Part shown: positions 32,715 to 44,242 of the stretch, piece after piece
Position numbering within the stretch: the first letter of the stretch is position 1
Layout: each line of letters begins with the position of its first letter
Assembly (NCBI GenBank): GCA_032433595.1
Contig: JASWJB010000299.1
Span: forward strand, 1-55,391
Direction: 5' to 3'
Length of the DNA stretch: 55,391 nucleotides
Source of the DNA: Conoideocrella luteorostrata
Taxonomy: Eukaryota; Ascomycota; Sordariomycetes; Hypocreales; Clavicipitaceae
Position numbers and translations under genes: made by a program
Notes under the pieces: generated by a model
The model's input: the letters and a program-made list of their open reading frames with translations, nothing else
Database searches by the model: none
What the model was told of the DNA's origin: nothing

Positions 32715-33602
32715 TCAGCGTCGCAAGTACGAATATCCAGCCGCCGCGCCACCAACCAACACCCCCGTGATGACAACTACATTCAAGGCCGCTCGTGCAG
32801 CCCATTTCCTACCTATTTCTTCTTCCCGCTGTTTCCAGCCCTGTCCCGCCGAATTTGCATGTGGGAATTCTTGATCCGGAACAGGCTTGTCAAGAAACTC
32901 GCACAGCGGCTCCCATCCATCGCTGACATTCCACTCCAACAGGTTCTCCTTGGGCACGAGTCCCCTGACCATGTTGCAATGCTCTCGATAAACCCATTTG
33001 CCATTCCTCCTAATGGCAGCAGCCAAGTTCCCATCCGGCGCTCGAAACAGCATGGGCCAAAACATCCTGTCATACACATGAAAGGCCCAAAACGCCTCGC
33101 GGTCCAGTAGGCCAATTAGCCAGAAAAACCAACTCTCGCTGATGCTGACAATGGTCTTGTTCACACTCTCGTGCCAGGCATCCAGGTCAGGGCGAGTATT
33201 CAAGACGACCTTGGCGTCGGGATACGCCGCAATCAAGTCGGCCGCAAACACGCTGGCGGCGGCATCCGTCACGGCGACAGCGTGGCCCATGACCTCGTCA
33301 AAGTCCTTTGCTGTGAGGTCCGACTCGCCGTTGTTGGCGCCAAACCATTTCTTCCGACTGAGGCGCACCCATGCCTGCATGCGATGGTTTTCCTCAAACA
33401 TAATGTCCCAGCCGTGGTAAGTGTGGTCGTAGCCCAGAGCGAGGAGAGCCTGCTGAAGAGACTCGGTTCCTGACCTTGGAGGGCCAACACATATGACTTG
33501 CATGGGCTTGGTGCGAGTTCGTGGTGGTGGCTCGGCCATGCGGTAGACGTAGTTTTCGCAGAAGTGCCACCACCAACTGTCAAGACTGGGTGAAAGAACC
33601 AT
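32715..33602 (-). CDS. Sulfotransferase-family protein with C-terminal membrane segment
   Basis: Single exon, 295 aa, of the fungal sulfotransferase-like family (Sulfotransfer_4 type), which would transfer sulfate from PAPS. The PAPS-binding loop is at about 37-48 (ICVGPPRSGTES), followed by LQQALLALGYDHTYH. The 3'-phosphate-binding part is around residues 125-150, with AADLIAAYPDAKVVLNTR and DAWHESVNKTI. Residues about 271-290 (LNVVVITGVLVGGAAAGYSY) form a membrane segment, so the enzyme is probably tail-anchored. Start taken at MVLSPSLDSWWW; MAEPPPRTRT at residue 22 is another possible start. A dispersed-motif copy (GTACGGAGTAA) sits about 80 bases upstream. The substrate is unknown. It lies on the same strand as the dioxygenase. 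Confidence 0.85.
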   Translation of the reverse strand: MVLSPSLDSWWWHFCENYVYRMAEPPPRTRTKPMQVICVGPPRSGTESLQQALLALGYDHTYHGWDIMFEENHRMQAWVRLSRKKWFGANNGESDLTAKDFDEVMGHAVAVTDAAASVFAADLIAAYPDAKVVLNTRPDLDAWHESVNKTIVSISESWFFWLIGLLDREAFWAFHVYDRMFWPMLFRAPDGNLAAAIRRNGKWVYREHCNMVRGLVPKENLLEWNVSDGWEPLCEFLDKPVPDQEFPHANSAGQGWKQREEEIGRKWAARAALNVVVITGVLVGGAAAGYSYLRR

Positions 33603-34426
33603 TGTGACTGAGTGTGAAATATGATGTGAGTGTTTCAAGGCTTGGCGAGCCCAAGAATCACAGGGCGAGGGGCCGACCAACGAGTACGGAGTAAAGAGAG
33701 GGGTACTGTGAGGACTGGACTTCGTTTTTCTGCTAGTTGCCTAAAGCTTGTTTTTATAGTCACAACCGATACTGCCGAGTTATCGGATTTTTCACTGTTG
33801 ATCAGCTGGCTAGCTGGATTAAAGTCCTACATATCTTGGCTTGGCTTGCTGGAGTAGACAGCTATTTACTCCGTATTGTCACTAGATCACTAGATCGCTC
33901 CTGCACAGTTGAGGTTAGTTTAAGAAAACTGGGGTCACGGAGTATGTGCAACCACCTTAGTTGGTTAGTTCCAGTACTCCGTAGGCAGTAACTCAATCCT
34001 CAAGTACGTACAAGTATCCCGTCCACTTCACTTCACTTCACTTGATTGCGAGCAATCCCGAGTTCTTCAACTTGTCTGCATCTGCGAGTGTACCGTCGCT
34101 GTTGAGCGCGATCTGATTTAAATTCAGACTCCGACTCTGACCACGGTCCGCAGCCCGCTACCGTCGGAAGCAAATGCGACTGCAGCCATCCCGCTCACAT
34201 CAGCCAGAAAGAACTGTGTGCAGAGGCCCTCTGAGGCAACCAGCTTCATCCAAATTCCAGAATACTCGATAATTGCCATCGAAATGCCTCGCCATCTCGA
34301 CAAATAGTGCTGCTGGTTTTGCGCTCGAGCACCTCATTCCATACTCCTCACTTCAACCTTTTATAGACACTGCATCATTTGCCACAGCCTCTCTTCCTTT
34401 AATCGCCACAAATCCGCTACCTCACT
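33603..34426. promoter_or_regulatory. Divergent promoter region, sulfotransferase and HSV2
   Basis: An 824-base head-to-head spacer. It has dispersed-motif copies near 33684, 33868, 33940 and 33974 and a CTTCA tandem repeat at 34024-34043. A TTTTATAGA sequence near 34359 is about 65 bases before the HSV2 start and could be a TATA-like element. Confidence 0.45.
34024..34043. repeat. CTTCA pentanucleotide tandem repeat
   Basis: About four direct copies of ACTTC/CTTCA. Simple repeat in the sulfotransferase-HSV2 spacer. Confidence 0.85.
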
Positions 34427-35749
34427 ATGAATGTCCGGCCACCTATAGAGGCGTCAAATCCGACAGCCGTGCTGTCCGTTGCGTTCAACAGCGACAGCAG
34501 CTGCTTTGCGGTTGGCCTTGAGTCTGGAATTTGCAGTATGTAATGTTTTTCATCCCCCCCGAGTCCAGTGGCAGCTGCAAATACTGACGAGACGCATAGT
34601 ATTTCATACCAAATCATGTTTGTTGAAGGCGTCTAGAGGTACGCTTTCAGAAGAACTGTAATCCAATAAGACGATAATCACGCTGACATTCGGCCAGATT
34701 TTAATGCCGGTATTGGCCTCGTTCAAATGATGGGTATGACTAACTACCTCGCCCTTGTTGGCGGCGGCAAATCCCCCAAGTTTGCCATGAACAAGGTAAG
34801 CCTCCTCGCCCCTTCCAGCTTGTCATCATATCGCCCACCCCTCTAAACATTTGCCATGCAGGCTATTGTTTGGGACGACATGAAGGGCAAAGTCGCTCTG
34901 GAGATATCGGCTTTCAGTTCTGTCCGTGGTGTGCAGCTTGGTCGGGAGCGCATCATTGTTGTCCTCCAGAACAGCGTGCGCGTCTACGCCTTCTCCAAAC
35001 CACCCAAGTTGCTACACGTATACGAAACAGCAGACAACATGCTCGGTTTGTCCTCACTCTCCAGTAAGCAACTCGCATTTCCCGGCAGAACTGTTGGCCA
35101 GATCCAGCTCGTCGAGTCAGCTACCGGCAACGTCAGCATCATCCCCGCCCATTCGTCGGCCTTGAAGGCCATCCAATTGAGCCCAGATGGAGAGCTGCTT
35201 GCGACGGCTAGCGAGAATGGAACGCTTATTCGCGTGTATTCAACCAGTAACTGCGCCAAGGTTGCGGAGCTCCGGCGAGGGATAGACCCTGCGACGATAT
35301 TCTCACTTGCCTTTTCTCCGTCTGGCTCCATGTTGGCATGCACATCTGACAAGTCCACCTTGCATATATTTGACGTTCCCAATATGAAACGGCAGTCAGT
35401 ACAGCGTAGCCAGCAGTTTGGTGCCAATGAGGCCGAACCCGGGAAATGGGGTATCCTCGGTAAGATCCCCCTCATGCCCCGTGTCTTTTCCGATGTTTAT
35501 TCCTTCACCTCTGCGCCATTTGAAGCCGGTGACGAAACTATGATTGGCGGCATTCCGTTCTCACAGGGCACCGTGTTGGGGACAATGCGCCCGGCAAAGG
35601 GTATCATCGGATGGATTAGTGAAGATAGTCTCGCCGTGGTGGGAGCTGGCAAGGATGCCAGATGGGAGAAGTTTGTTTTGGCGGATGGCGATAATGGAAA
35701 GCGCATCTGTGTGAGGGAAGGATGGAAACGATATCTGGGAAATACATGA
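34427..35749 (+). CDS. HSV2: PROPPIN WD-repeat protein HSV2 (SVP1-like protein 2)
   Basis: HSV2 is a beta-propeller that binds PI3P and PI(3,5)P2 and takes part in micronucleophagy and endosomal membrane work. Four exons: 34427-34535, 34600-34638, 34698-34795, 34862-35749; introns of 64, 59 and 66 nt; total 377 aa. Exons 1-2 give SCFAVGLESGICIFHTKSC, exon 3 DFNAGIGLVQMMGMTNYLAL, and exon 4 begins AIVWDDMKGK. The lipid-binding motif at 219-222 reads LRRG where most PROPPINs have FRRG. The length and lack of long insertions point to HSV2 rather than Atg18. Exon 2 is only 39 nt but is needed for the blade and fits both frames. Convergent with IST3. Confidence 0.93.
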
Positions 35750-35960
35750 TAATTCGGACTGGGCGGCGGATGATGATTTCTGGGTAGATGATGATTTCTG
35801 GTTACATGCATGCCGCATACCATTTTGGACGTTGGAGGCGTTTTGTAGCTTAAGATCAATGTTTGATGTTACGTGACGCACTGATTATTCACAATACCAA
35901 CAGTACATTTTCATGCCCCTATCTTCTCTCATTGAATTAGTTTCTTCGAGGTTATATAAC

Positions 35961-36962
35961 TTAGTGATCATGATGACTCTTTGGCGAACGGCTGTACCTC
36001 CTTCTTTTTCTCTCACCCTCGTCATCCCTCGATCGTTTTGACCGTGGTTCTGGAGATCTCTCGCGATCATATCTCCTGCGTTCATCACGCCCTCTGTCCC
36101 TATCACGCCCTCTATCTCTCTGTCTCTCCCTGCTTTCGTCTTCTTCGCGGTCCCTTCTATGCCTCCTTCTATCGTCTCGAGAACCATCTCTATGCCTTCT
36201 CGACTCGCGATGCCTGTCCCCCTCTCCATCCCTATGTCTATGCCGTCTGTCTCTATCGTCTGGTGATTCTTCCCTCCTCCTCCTATGCGACCTATGCCCT
36301 CCAGACTTATGCCTCCTCTCCTTCTTCTCCGCCCTCCGCCTCGCCTCCTCCACTTCCTTCTTCTTCTCCTCCACCAGAAACCCTTTCATCGGATCATCAT
36401 CATCATGATCCCTCATCAGAATAGCCAGCTCTCTTTCTTCAGACAACACTGGCCTCCGCACCTCCTCCTCCTCGCTCTCCTCATCCGCCGGATTCAACTT
36501 TCCTTCCTTGCGCATCATAGCCTCCCAGCTGACGTCAAACTCGGCCGGGTCTTCATCGTCCCGCGGCTTGTAGCGCGCATGATCGACACTGATCATCCGC
36601 CCGCCGACATCGGCACCGCCTAGATTATCGACCGCCAGATCAGTACTGCGCTGGTCGTCGTACTTGAGCCAGCCGAAGCCTTTGGATTTGCCCGTCTCTT
36701 TGTCGCGGGCCAGCTTGAGGAATGAGGGCTCGCCGAATTGGGAGAAGATGGCTATGACATCGCCTTCGGTTAGTTCGTAGGGGAGGCCGCCGAAGTAGAT
36801 GAATGCTGTGTCGCGGTAGTCGACGTGCCATGATCCTTCTGGAGTTCTGGGAGGTTTGTGTCAGTGTGAGAGAGGTATAGCGGGAAATATAATTAAAAAA
36901 ACTTACATGCCATTTTCGATTTCTTTCTTGTTGAGGTCTTGGATCGCTCGGATTTTATTCAT
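35961..36962 (-). CDS. IST3: RES-complex U2 snRNP protein IST3/Snu17 (Cwf29)
   Basis: IST3 is the RRM subunit of the RES complex (with Bud13 and Pml1), which aids splicing and pre-mRNA retention. Two exons: 36962-36907 and 36846-35961, with an intron of 60 nt (GTAAGT donor, CAG acceptor, phase 2), giving 313 aa. It starts MNKIRAIQDLNKKEIENG. The RRM (about 30-110) has RNP2 FIYFGGL and RNP1 KSKGFGWLKY. Next comes ISVDHARYKPRDDEDPAEFD, typical of the family. The C-terminal half is an Arg/Asp/Ser/His-rich low-complexity tail (about 180-313), longer than in yeast, ending SPKSHHDH. It is divergent from the dynein light intermediate chain gene. Confidence 0.93.
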
Positions 36963-37723
36963 TGTGCCGAGTGGCTTACGCCGTGCTGGGCGGCGATAAA
37001 AGGGAATAGAATGGAATCTTGTGTCGTGAGCTTTCGATGCTGGCTGGAGCTGTAACTAGACATGCAAGGCTGATCCAAGCTCTGTTTGTCTTGGCGGCGC
37101 AGCGGCGGGGCGTTAGACTTGGCGCCACTGTCGACACTCCCCTGACACGGCCATGAAGGCCCCTGGATTGCAGGGCATGTTCAGGCCCAAGTCGGGATGC
37201 CCAGCTGCTCGTGGTAAAAGACAGCTACTTAGCTGCGGGCTCCAGAGCCGCCCGCCACTGTAAACCACCCCAGTGCTGTTCTGCCGCCCTGTCCTCGTGC
37301 GGGTCAATTTCCGGACCGACGCTAATCATCAAGCTCCATGTTTGATGTTCGGTTGAAGGAGGTCAAGACAGACGATGCCGTAAAAACCTAGGATTCTCGC
37401 TGGCTACTATTTCATCACCGAGGCTAGACGACTTGCTCACGTACAATACGCACTCGAAAAACAAACCACCCCGTACTTGTTGACCTGTATCTCCTCAACA
37501 CCGAACCACGATGCATAGCTTGGGCGTCTAAGTGTACGCGACCCCCCTACCGAGATCACAACGCGGCCCTCATCCACTGCGAAAGCTCAGCGGGCTTGAC
37601 TGGGCGAGACGCGCCCGACAACGAACGACAATATCACCCATGGTCCAAGACGACTGCAATTAGGGTTTATTCTTGCTCAGCCACAGTACACACAACACCT
37701 CACGTCGAATAGGCACCGCTACC
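36963..37723. promoter_or_regulatory. Divergent promoter region, IST3 and dynein light intermediate chain
   Basis: A 761-base head-to-head spacer. No gene or clear TATA box seen. Confidence 0.45.
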
Positions 37724-39690
37724 ATGGCGGGCAGAAACGAGCGGGTGTCGACATTCACCTCTGGCTCTGGCGACACGGACACTCGAAATGGCGAACAGAA
37801 GAAGAACCTGTGGACCTCGATGTTGGAATCGGTAGCCAGCGGGAAACGTCTGCCAGAGAAGAACCTCCTAGTGCTAGGTAGGAACCCGTTACTACGCGGA
37901 ACGCGAGCCCAACCCAAGTTGCTAATATTGCAATCATGAAGGCGGCACCCCTGAGGCGCAACGAGAGTTCATCGAATCCCTATCCAGTTCAGAAGGGAGA
38001 CGCAATTTCGACAGACATAAAACACCACCCGTTGCCAATAACTTTGCCCTAGGCTATACGTATTATGACGTCTTAGACGCCGACCAAGATGGTTCGTACT
38101 GGCTATACTAGTCGCTAAGCTGGGTGGCATGAAGCAATATGCAAGTCTAACAGAGGTCCAGATACGCTGGCGCGAGTGTCGCTATATCTACTGTCACAGC
38201 CATCAAATGAATTCGCCTCGCTTGTATCGCCACTACTAAATGCCGAAACCGCCTCCCACACAGCCCTTGTTATTCTTTTGGACTGGTCACAACCGCACCA
38301 GTGGCTTCGCCAGATATGGAGTTGGATCCAGGTCTTAGAAGAGGTTATGGGCCGAGTGAGCACAGAGTCACGCCACGAGATGGAAGATATCATGGTTTCG
38401 TGGAAGGACCGTGGTCGGGGAGGGGCATCGATTAATTTGGACGGCACACCGACTGCCACGGGCACAAGTGGCGACGGCGATGGACTGCTACCCTTGGGCC
38501 CCGGCGAATGGTGCGAACCCTTGGGATTGCCGCTCTGCGTAGTGTGTCAGAACGTAAGTTGTCCGTCCCGAGTGACAGCGTGGGTTCAATCAAATCTATC
38601 GGTGCTCTAACCAACTTGCAGGCTCAAAAAATGGAATTCCTCGAAAAGAGCAAGGCATGGAAGGAACCCGACTTTGATACCGTCTTGCAATACCTCCGAA
38701 CAGTGCTCCTTCGACGTATGTGTGCAGTCAGCACAACACTTCCCTAAGTTTCGTATATTGAGCATGCTCTAACTAACTACGTCCAGACGGTGCCTCCCTC
38801 ATCTACACCTCTCAAAACACCCCTTCTCAACTCCCACTCCTCATCCACTCCACCCTCGGAATCACGTCGCTGCTAAAACGCCAGCCCCTCAAGCACAACG
38901 TGATAGACCGAGACAAGATTGTCGTTGCCCCCAACTGGGATTCATGGGGCAAGATCCGTATACTGGGCGGCACATTCGATGCCGAACTCATCTCCAAAGG
39001 CTGGGAACAAGACATCAAGCTCCCTCCTGGATCCAGTCCCGGTGTCCGCCAAGACCAAGGACTCAACGATGAAGACGTCGACGGTGCTCCCCAAACACCC
39101 ACACAGTACGGACCCAGCGCCATTGTCCAGTATGAAGACTGGTGCCGCGACCCCAACAGCGGAGGTCTCGCCGTTGTAGAGAGTGCCATGAACGACAGCA
39201 AAACCATTGGCATTGACAGCGAGAACCCCCAGGACTTTTTGGAGCGTCAACTCAAGATCCTCGAGGCGTTCAAGGCCAAGGTCCCCGAGAAGGCCGCTAA
39301 CGGCAGCCCTCTATCGGCAACGCGTCGGGTAGAGCTCCCAGAGGAGAAGAGCGTGAATGATCATATCGGCCCCGTGCAGTTCAACATGGGGGGTATACAA
39401 GTCGATGCTGATGATATGCTGCAGCGCCTGAAGGTACACTAATTTCTTTCTCTTCCTCTGCCCGGCCTGAGGCTACGTATGGTCGTTCAAGAACAAGACT
39501 AATCCCGTGCTAGGATCGAAATGCGCATGTCTCCTCCCCAGATGAGGAATACCATGAGGGAGAAGAGGTGGCAGGCGGCGCAGTGGGTAACAACACCATG
39601 ACAAAGGAGTATGACAGTGAGCAGCTCCAGAATTTCTTTAGTGGGTTGATGAATAAGACAGCTGGGGCGGCGGGCAGTCCAAGGTCGTAG
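37724..39690 (+). CDS. Cytoplasmic dynein light intermediate chain
   Basis: This subunit links the dynein-1 motor to cargo adaptors. Six exons: 37724-37877, 37942-38091, 38162-38553, 38622-38715, 38787-39433, 39514-39690; introns of 64, 70, 68, 71 and 80 nt; total 537 aa. All junctions keep frame, with CTAAC-type branch sites. It begins MAGRNERVSTFTSGSG and NLWTSMLESVASGKRLPEKN. LLVLGGTPEAQREFIESL has the place of the Ras-like P-loop, but without the usual GKS/T, as in fungal members. The GTPase-like fold continues with LGYTYYDVLDADQDD, LVILLDWSQPHQWL and DKIVVAPNWDSWGKI. The Ser/Glu-rich C terminus ends with a YDSEQLQNFFSGLM helix, similar to the adaptor-binding helix of the family. Confidence 0.92.
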
Positions 39691-40047
39691 ACAAACCCAT
39701 CGAGATCAAAATGGAGACAGTAGAAAATGACTACTACTACTTGTTGTTTTTTGCCCGTTGTGTGGAGCGCTAGAAAGGGAGTTGCTGCTTGAGGCTGCTA
39801 TTATTGTAAAATAGATACCCATGATGAGAGATAAATATGGTACAGCACACGTGTTAGACCAACTGCGTTCAACATGACCTCCCCTGATATTCGACAGATA
39901 TTCGACAGATATTCGACACTTGATAGGGACAGACCCATCATAAAACGATTTGATCATTCAACTCTGCGCGTTATTACAAGGATATCTCCAACGACATAAC
40001 GCCCCCAGCCGAAACAACCCCCATCATACACCATATTCCGTCAGACG
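39691..40047. other. Intergenic region between convergent genes, with 11-base tandem repeat
   Basis: A 357-base 3'-to-3' spacer. At 39886-39920 the unit GATATTCGACA is repeated about three times. No gene recognised. Confidence 0.7.
39886..39920. repeat. Tandem repeat of an 11-base unit
   Basis: Three nearly perfect direct copies of GATATTCGACA between two gene ends. It would be part of one or both 3' ends if transcription runs through. Confidence 0.85.
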
Positions 40048-42434
40048 TCAGATCGCCTTTTCCCTTGTCAACTTGTATTTGACCTCCGCTATAGGCCCTT
40101 GACGCCCCAACCTCGCCGTAACCACACCGCCCAACAATCCAGGAAAGAGCCAAGGATGCTGCAGCATCTCCGCCTCGAAAGCGTTCACCGTGCTTTTTGC
40201 CAACGCAGTATATCGCTCGTCGTCAAGCAGGGCGCCCAGACGAAATAAATTTGACGCAGCGACGGCGTTGACAGATGGCAAAGAAGTATCCATGCCGTCC
40301 TTCAAGCGGAGGATGGTGTGTGGTGACGACGGTGTGGTTGAGAAGAATGCCCCAGCTTGGGGGTCGTGAAAAAGTGTTATTTGGATCTCTGATAGGTATG
40401 TACGTTAATATTCGTGGCCGGGATGACAGTCTGAGCACCAGAACGATGGAAGGAGGGGAGGAGGGGAGGAGGGGATGCTTACTTTGGAGGGTATCTGCAA
40501 ATTCGAGGTGGGATTCATCCCCGGTGGCGGTAAAGAGGTCCAAGAGGCCGTTTATAAAATAGGTGTAATCATCGGCAAACCCTTCTATGTCCCTTCCATC
40601 TCTCCATATCCGGTATAATATCTTGGAAGATGAATCCCAGAGGTTTGTCTTGATGAAATGGACAGCGGACTGAGCTGTTTCAAGATACTTCTCGCTCCGG
40701 GATGCGGCCACGGTCTTTAGTGCGATGGCCGCTTGTGCCAGGGAAGATATCACCAACCCGTTCCAAGCAGTAATGACCTTATCATCAAGCTCGGGACGGA
40801 CTCTCTCCCTCTCGCGCCTAGCCTTGAGTTCCTGTCTGGCTGTCTGGATATGTTGATGTACCATCTCCACAGGAATATGGAACTGTTTGCTGAGCTCGTC
40901 AGGGGTCTTGACGATTCGTAAAATGTTCTGATTGATGAAATCATCGTTGGGGTCGTGGTCCTCATCGACGTTGCCGCCCTCTTGGACGTCCCAGTGAGTC
41001 GCAGCTACCTTGCTGACTTGCTTGTCCTGGCCCAATGCATCAACGACAGAATCAAACTCGCGTCTTGTCCAGAGATAGTAAGCCCCTTCTCTGACTTCTC
41101 TGTCGCCTCGTCTCATAAGAGAGTCAGCGGCCTCGCTGGTGGCAAGACCTCCGTTGGGTAAGGCGATTGGAGGAGAGCTCAGATATTCGGCCAATTCAAT
41201 CACACTATCATAGAATTCGCTGTCGACCTTCTCTCCAGCAAGATGCCAAGCATCAAGATACAATGTTAATAGCAGGGCATTATCAGCGACAAGCTTTTCA
41301 AAGTTGGGAATACTCCAGTCAGGGGTAACGGAACACCGAGCAAAGCCGGTCGCTCCAATGTGGTCGTGCAAAGCTCCGTCGCGTATTTTACGTAGCGTGT
41401 CCATGGCGATTTCTGTAGCATGTTTGCACTCTGCCTCACCAACAACGTCCTGCACCGCAGGAGGGGATGCGTTCAACTGTAATAGGAAAGCTAACTTAGG
41501 GGGGGTGAGAAACTTGGGTGCCAGACCAAACCCACCATAAACCGGATCGAATGTACCAGCAATATGAGTATAGGCTTCCTCCAATTGATCAAGATCTAGC
41601 TCACTGGAAACCTGCACTTCCTTGTCCTTGGCCTGCACTGAAGCCTCGGAGATGGTCGGGATAGCCCAGCTCGGCGTTGCGATTGGGTGTGAGCCACTGA
41701 TTCCACGAGTTCCCAGCGTGCCTTCGGCGGCAAAGTCTCGCAATTGGCTCAGAACCTCTGCGGCTTCCTTGCGACACCTTGTTTCCTGGTCCCTCCAGAT
41801 GTCTCGCACTTTCTTTACAATGGTCAAACAGTCAGGAGATTCGTCTTCTTGTTCCCCAATAGCTCGTCGAGAGGTGCCAGGTCCAGGCCAATATGTGCCT
41901 CCAAATACAGGTTCCATATCCGGGGTAACAAACACATTGAGCGGCCAGCCTCCAACATTGCTTACAGCCTGAACGTAATTCATATACACAGTGTCAATAT
42001 CGGGTCGCTCTTCTCGATCAACCATTACTGGAACAAAGGATTCGTTCAAGACGGCGGCACATTCTGCGTTGTTGAATGACTCTTGTGCCATGAGCCGACA
42101 GACTGCTTCAAGTTAGCTGATGGATTCCCAATGACTTCCTCGGAGTAGTTTCTGCTTCCCGGGTTCGATAGCACGTACAATGGCACGCCTTATATCCGAT
42201 ATGCAGAAAGATGAGCTTATTCTCCCGTTTGGCCCTCTCGATAGACTCGACGTCCAAGATTTGCCATTTAACCAAGCTGTCCCTGCCGCTATTCACAAAA
42301 GGGCTCTTACTCGAAACAGCTCGGTTCTGCAAGGCAGTCGGTTGAACAGAACCTCTTTGGTCCATCGCAACTGATGGATCAGCTCCCATTGCCCCTCTGG
42401 CCGCTGCTGATGCGGTGAGTTCCGATACGACCAT
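40048..42434 (-). CDS. SSP411/SPATA20-like protein (thioredoxin-like DUF255 plus six-hairpin domain)
   Basis: The family (bacterial YyaL, mammalian SPATA20) has an N-terminal thioredoxin-like domain and a C-terminal (alpha/alpha)6 barrel; its reaction is not established. Three exons: 42434-42179, 42102-40484 less one base at the lower end (to 40483), and 40388-40048; introns of 76 and 94 nt; total 738 aa. The first junction gives ACHFCRLMAQESF, with Cys84 and Cys87 in a CHFC motif where CHWC is common. FVPVMVDREERPDIDTVYM, SNVGGWPLNVFVTPD and FGGTYWPG follow. Later blocks include HDHIGATGFARCSVTPDW, VADNALLLTLYLDAWHLAG and ITAWNGLVISSLAQAAIAL. The C-terminal exon adds SLPSVNAVAASNLFRL. The N-terminal targeting region is unclear; a mitochondrial or cytosolic place is possible. 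Confidence 0.9.
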
Positions 42435-44242
42435 CGCAGAGAAAAGAGGTCAGGAAAACCTGGGAACCAAAAAATGGGTGGTATTGTGGTCTTCACTGCT
42501 GAAGAGTCGCGACTAGCCTAATGCGACGAGACGGCGGGGCTGGCCGCAACTCCGGTCGCTTGAGATGCTATAACTGCTTGTGCACGATGAAGGCGGGGAT
42601 ACCGAGGGACGGATTGTAAGTGATGTCAAGTCTGGCCTGGTCCGGTCCGGTGGGGGTGGGCCGCGTTCTGTACGTTGGTACGGTTAATGACAATGTGCGG
42701 GATCGTTCTTCTCACGGCGGTAAATCTGTGTGATGCGGGAGAAATAATTTAAGCCTCGTGGACGGCGGTTGTGGTCGCAAACGGAGAGGAAGTGGGTAAG
42801 AGCAGATGGAGGTGGGGTTTGGTGCAGCGACTGCATTTCGTGGGGTTCGCCTTTCCACATCTCAGTAACTGGTTGCGCCGCGAGGCAAGGCAAGGCAAGA
42901 AAGAAGAGGCACGCGGCTCCAATTTTGCCCCGCCGAGGGGCAGCTCACGGAATTTAGGATCTGATCTGATGCGATGACATTGACATACCAGAGAACAACT
43001 TTTCATAGGATCCATTTGGTGCATCCAGTACGCATACTCTTGGCAGCTTAAGACTTGCTCAGGAAGAGCTGGTGCAGCCGAACGACAAAGTCGAACAATT
43101 CACACACAGTCAAATTACAATAGCATAACTCCGCACTCAACCTCTAGATCATAGAGGGTACCCAACTAGGCGCGTGGAGTTTGTTTTCGTAATCCCTACA
43201 TCGATTGGCGACGCGGGATATTTTTGCGCCAATGGACGATTTTTCAACGCAAGAATCCATAAATTCAGCGCATTCCAGCATTGGCAATCACTTTTGCAAG
43301 TCCACATGCCCGAATGCAATGACGTGCGACATAAACTCAAGTTTCCTCCCACCGGGAAACAACGCCCCCCCCCCATGATGTATGAAGCCATAAATAGAGT
43401 GTTTTCATTCATTCGTTTTGCCCCTATCTGATGACTCATGGGCCGTAATGTCTCTCCGATGAACCGTAGATTGATATGTAGCGGTATCAAATCGGCGATT
43501 TTTGCCCCTAGCATGGGCGGCTGGACTGGCAATCGTGAAGAAACCCGGACAAGGCAAGCAATGCGAAGGATCTCGCAGCTCAAAAGTAGATAACCGAGGC
43601 TGTTGTATGTTTTGCGTCGCCATAAGCGTATGTAACAGGTAAATTTCAAGTAAGAACCTCTTAGCATGTGCCGGGTTGTGAAACGACATGTCATAAGTCT
43701 CACAGCCGTCTCAGCAATGCCGATACTGCTACTGCGCAAGTCTTACCCAATCATCTAGAGTGCCAACCACATCCACTTTCAGGGCTTGCCAACTTGCATT
43801 TTTGGTTGCCAGAGTAAACTTGGTACATCGCCTACGCCGAACGGTAATTTATTTCCTACCTCAGACATAGTAGCGGTGGCTAATCAGCCGCAGTGGAACA
43901 CCTATATGTGCTCAAATATAGCTGATCATCCCGGACTTCTGCTTAAACCTTCCAGAATGAGACGACTCATTTGTCAACTAAAATTGCTTTTTGTGTCAAA
44001 GCACGAAAGCCTCTATATCTACTACTACTAGATTAGGTAGCAAGCCCGATATTTTCTTTTTAAACGGCGTTGAAATCGAAAGCTTTCCCCCCCGTGTTTC
44101 CGAAAAAGTTCCTCACACAGGCCCCAAACGACAATGACTTGGACTCGGGGTTAAACGCGCGTAAAGCTCTGGTTATGTATTCTTAATGGTCATTTATGAA
44201 GTCTATATGCAGGCATTACATCGTTAATGATTCATTCGCAAC
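42435..44242. other. Gene-free region between SSP411-like gene and first bZIP gene
   Basis: About 1.8 kb. A 196-codon minus-strand frame at 43739-43149 is long but resembles no family, has many rare-looking residue runs and no splice context, so I do not annotate it. C8 run near 43368. No gene supported. Confidence 0.6.

Noticed and set aside
30951..33602. Secondary-metabolite gene cluster
   Set aside because: Only two enzyme genes, no polyketide synthase, NRPS, terpene synthase or cluster regulator close by.
35885..36596. Plus-strand frames opposite the IST3 tail
   Set aside because: They are complements of the Arg/Asp-rich repeat coding sequence.
43149..43739. 196-codon minus-strand frame
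   Set aside because: Long, but Cys/Arg/Leu-rich without recognisable domain, and the plus strand is partly open as well. Not enough to call a gene.
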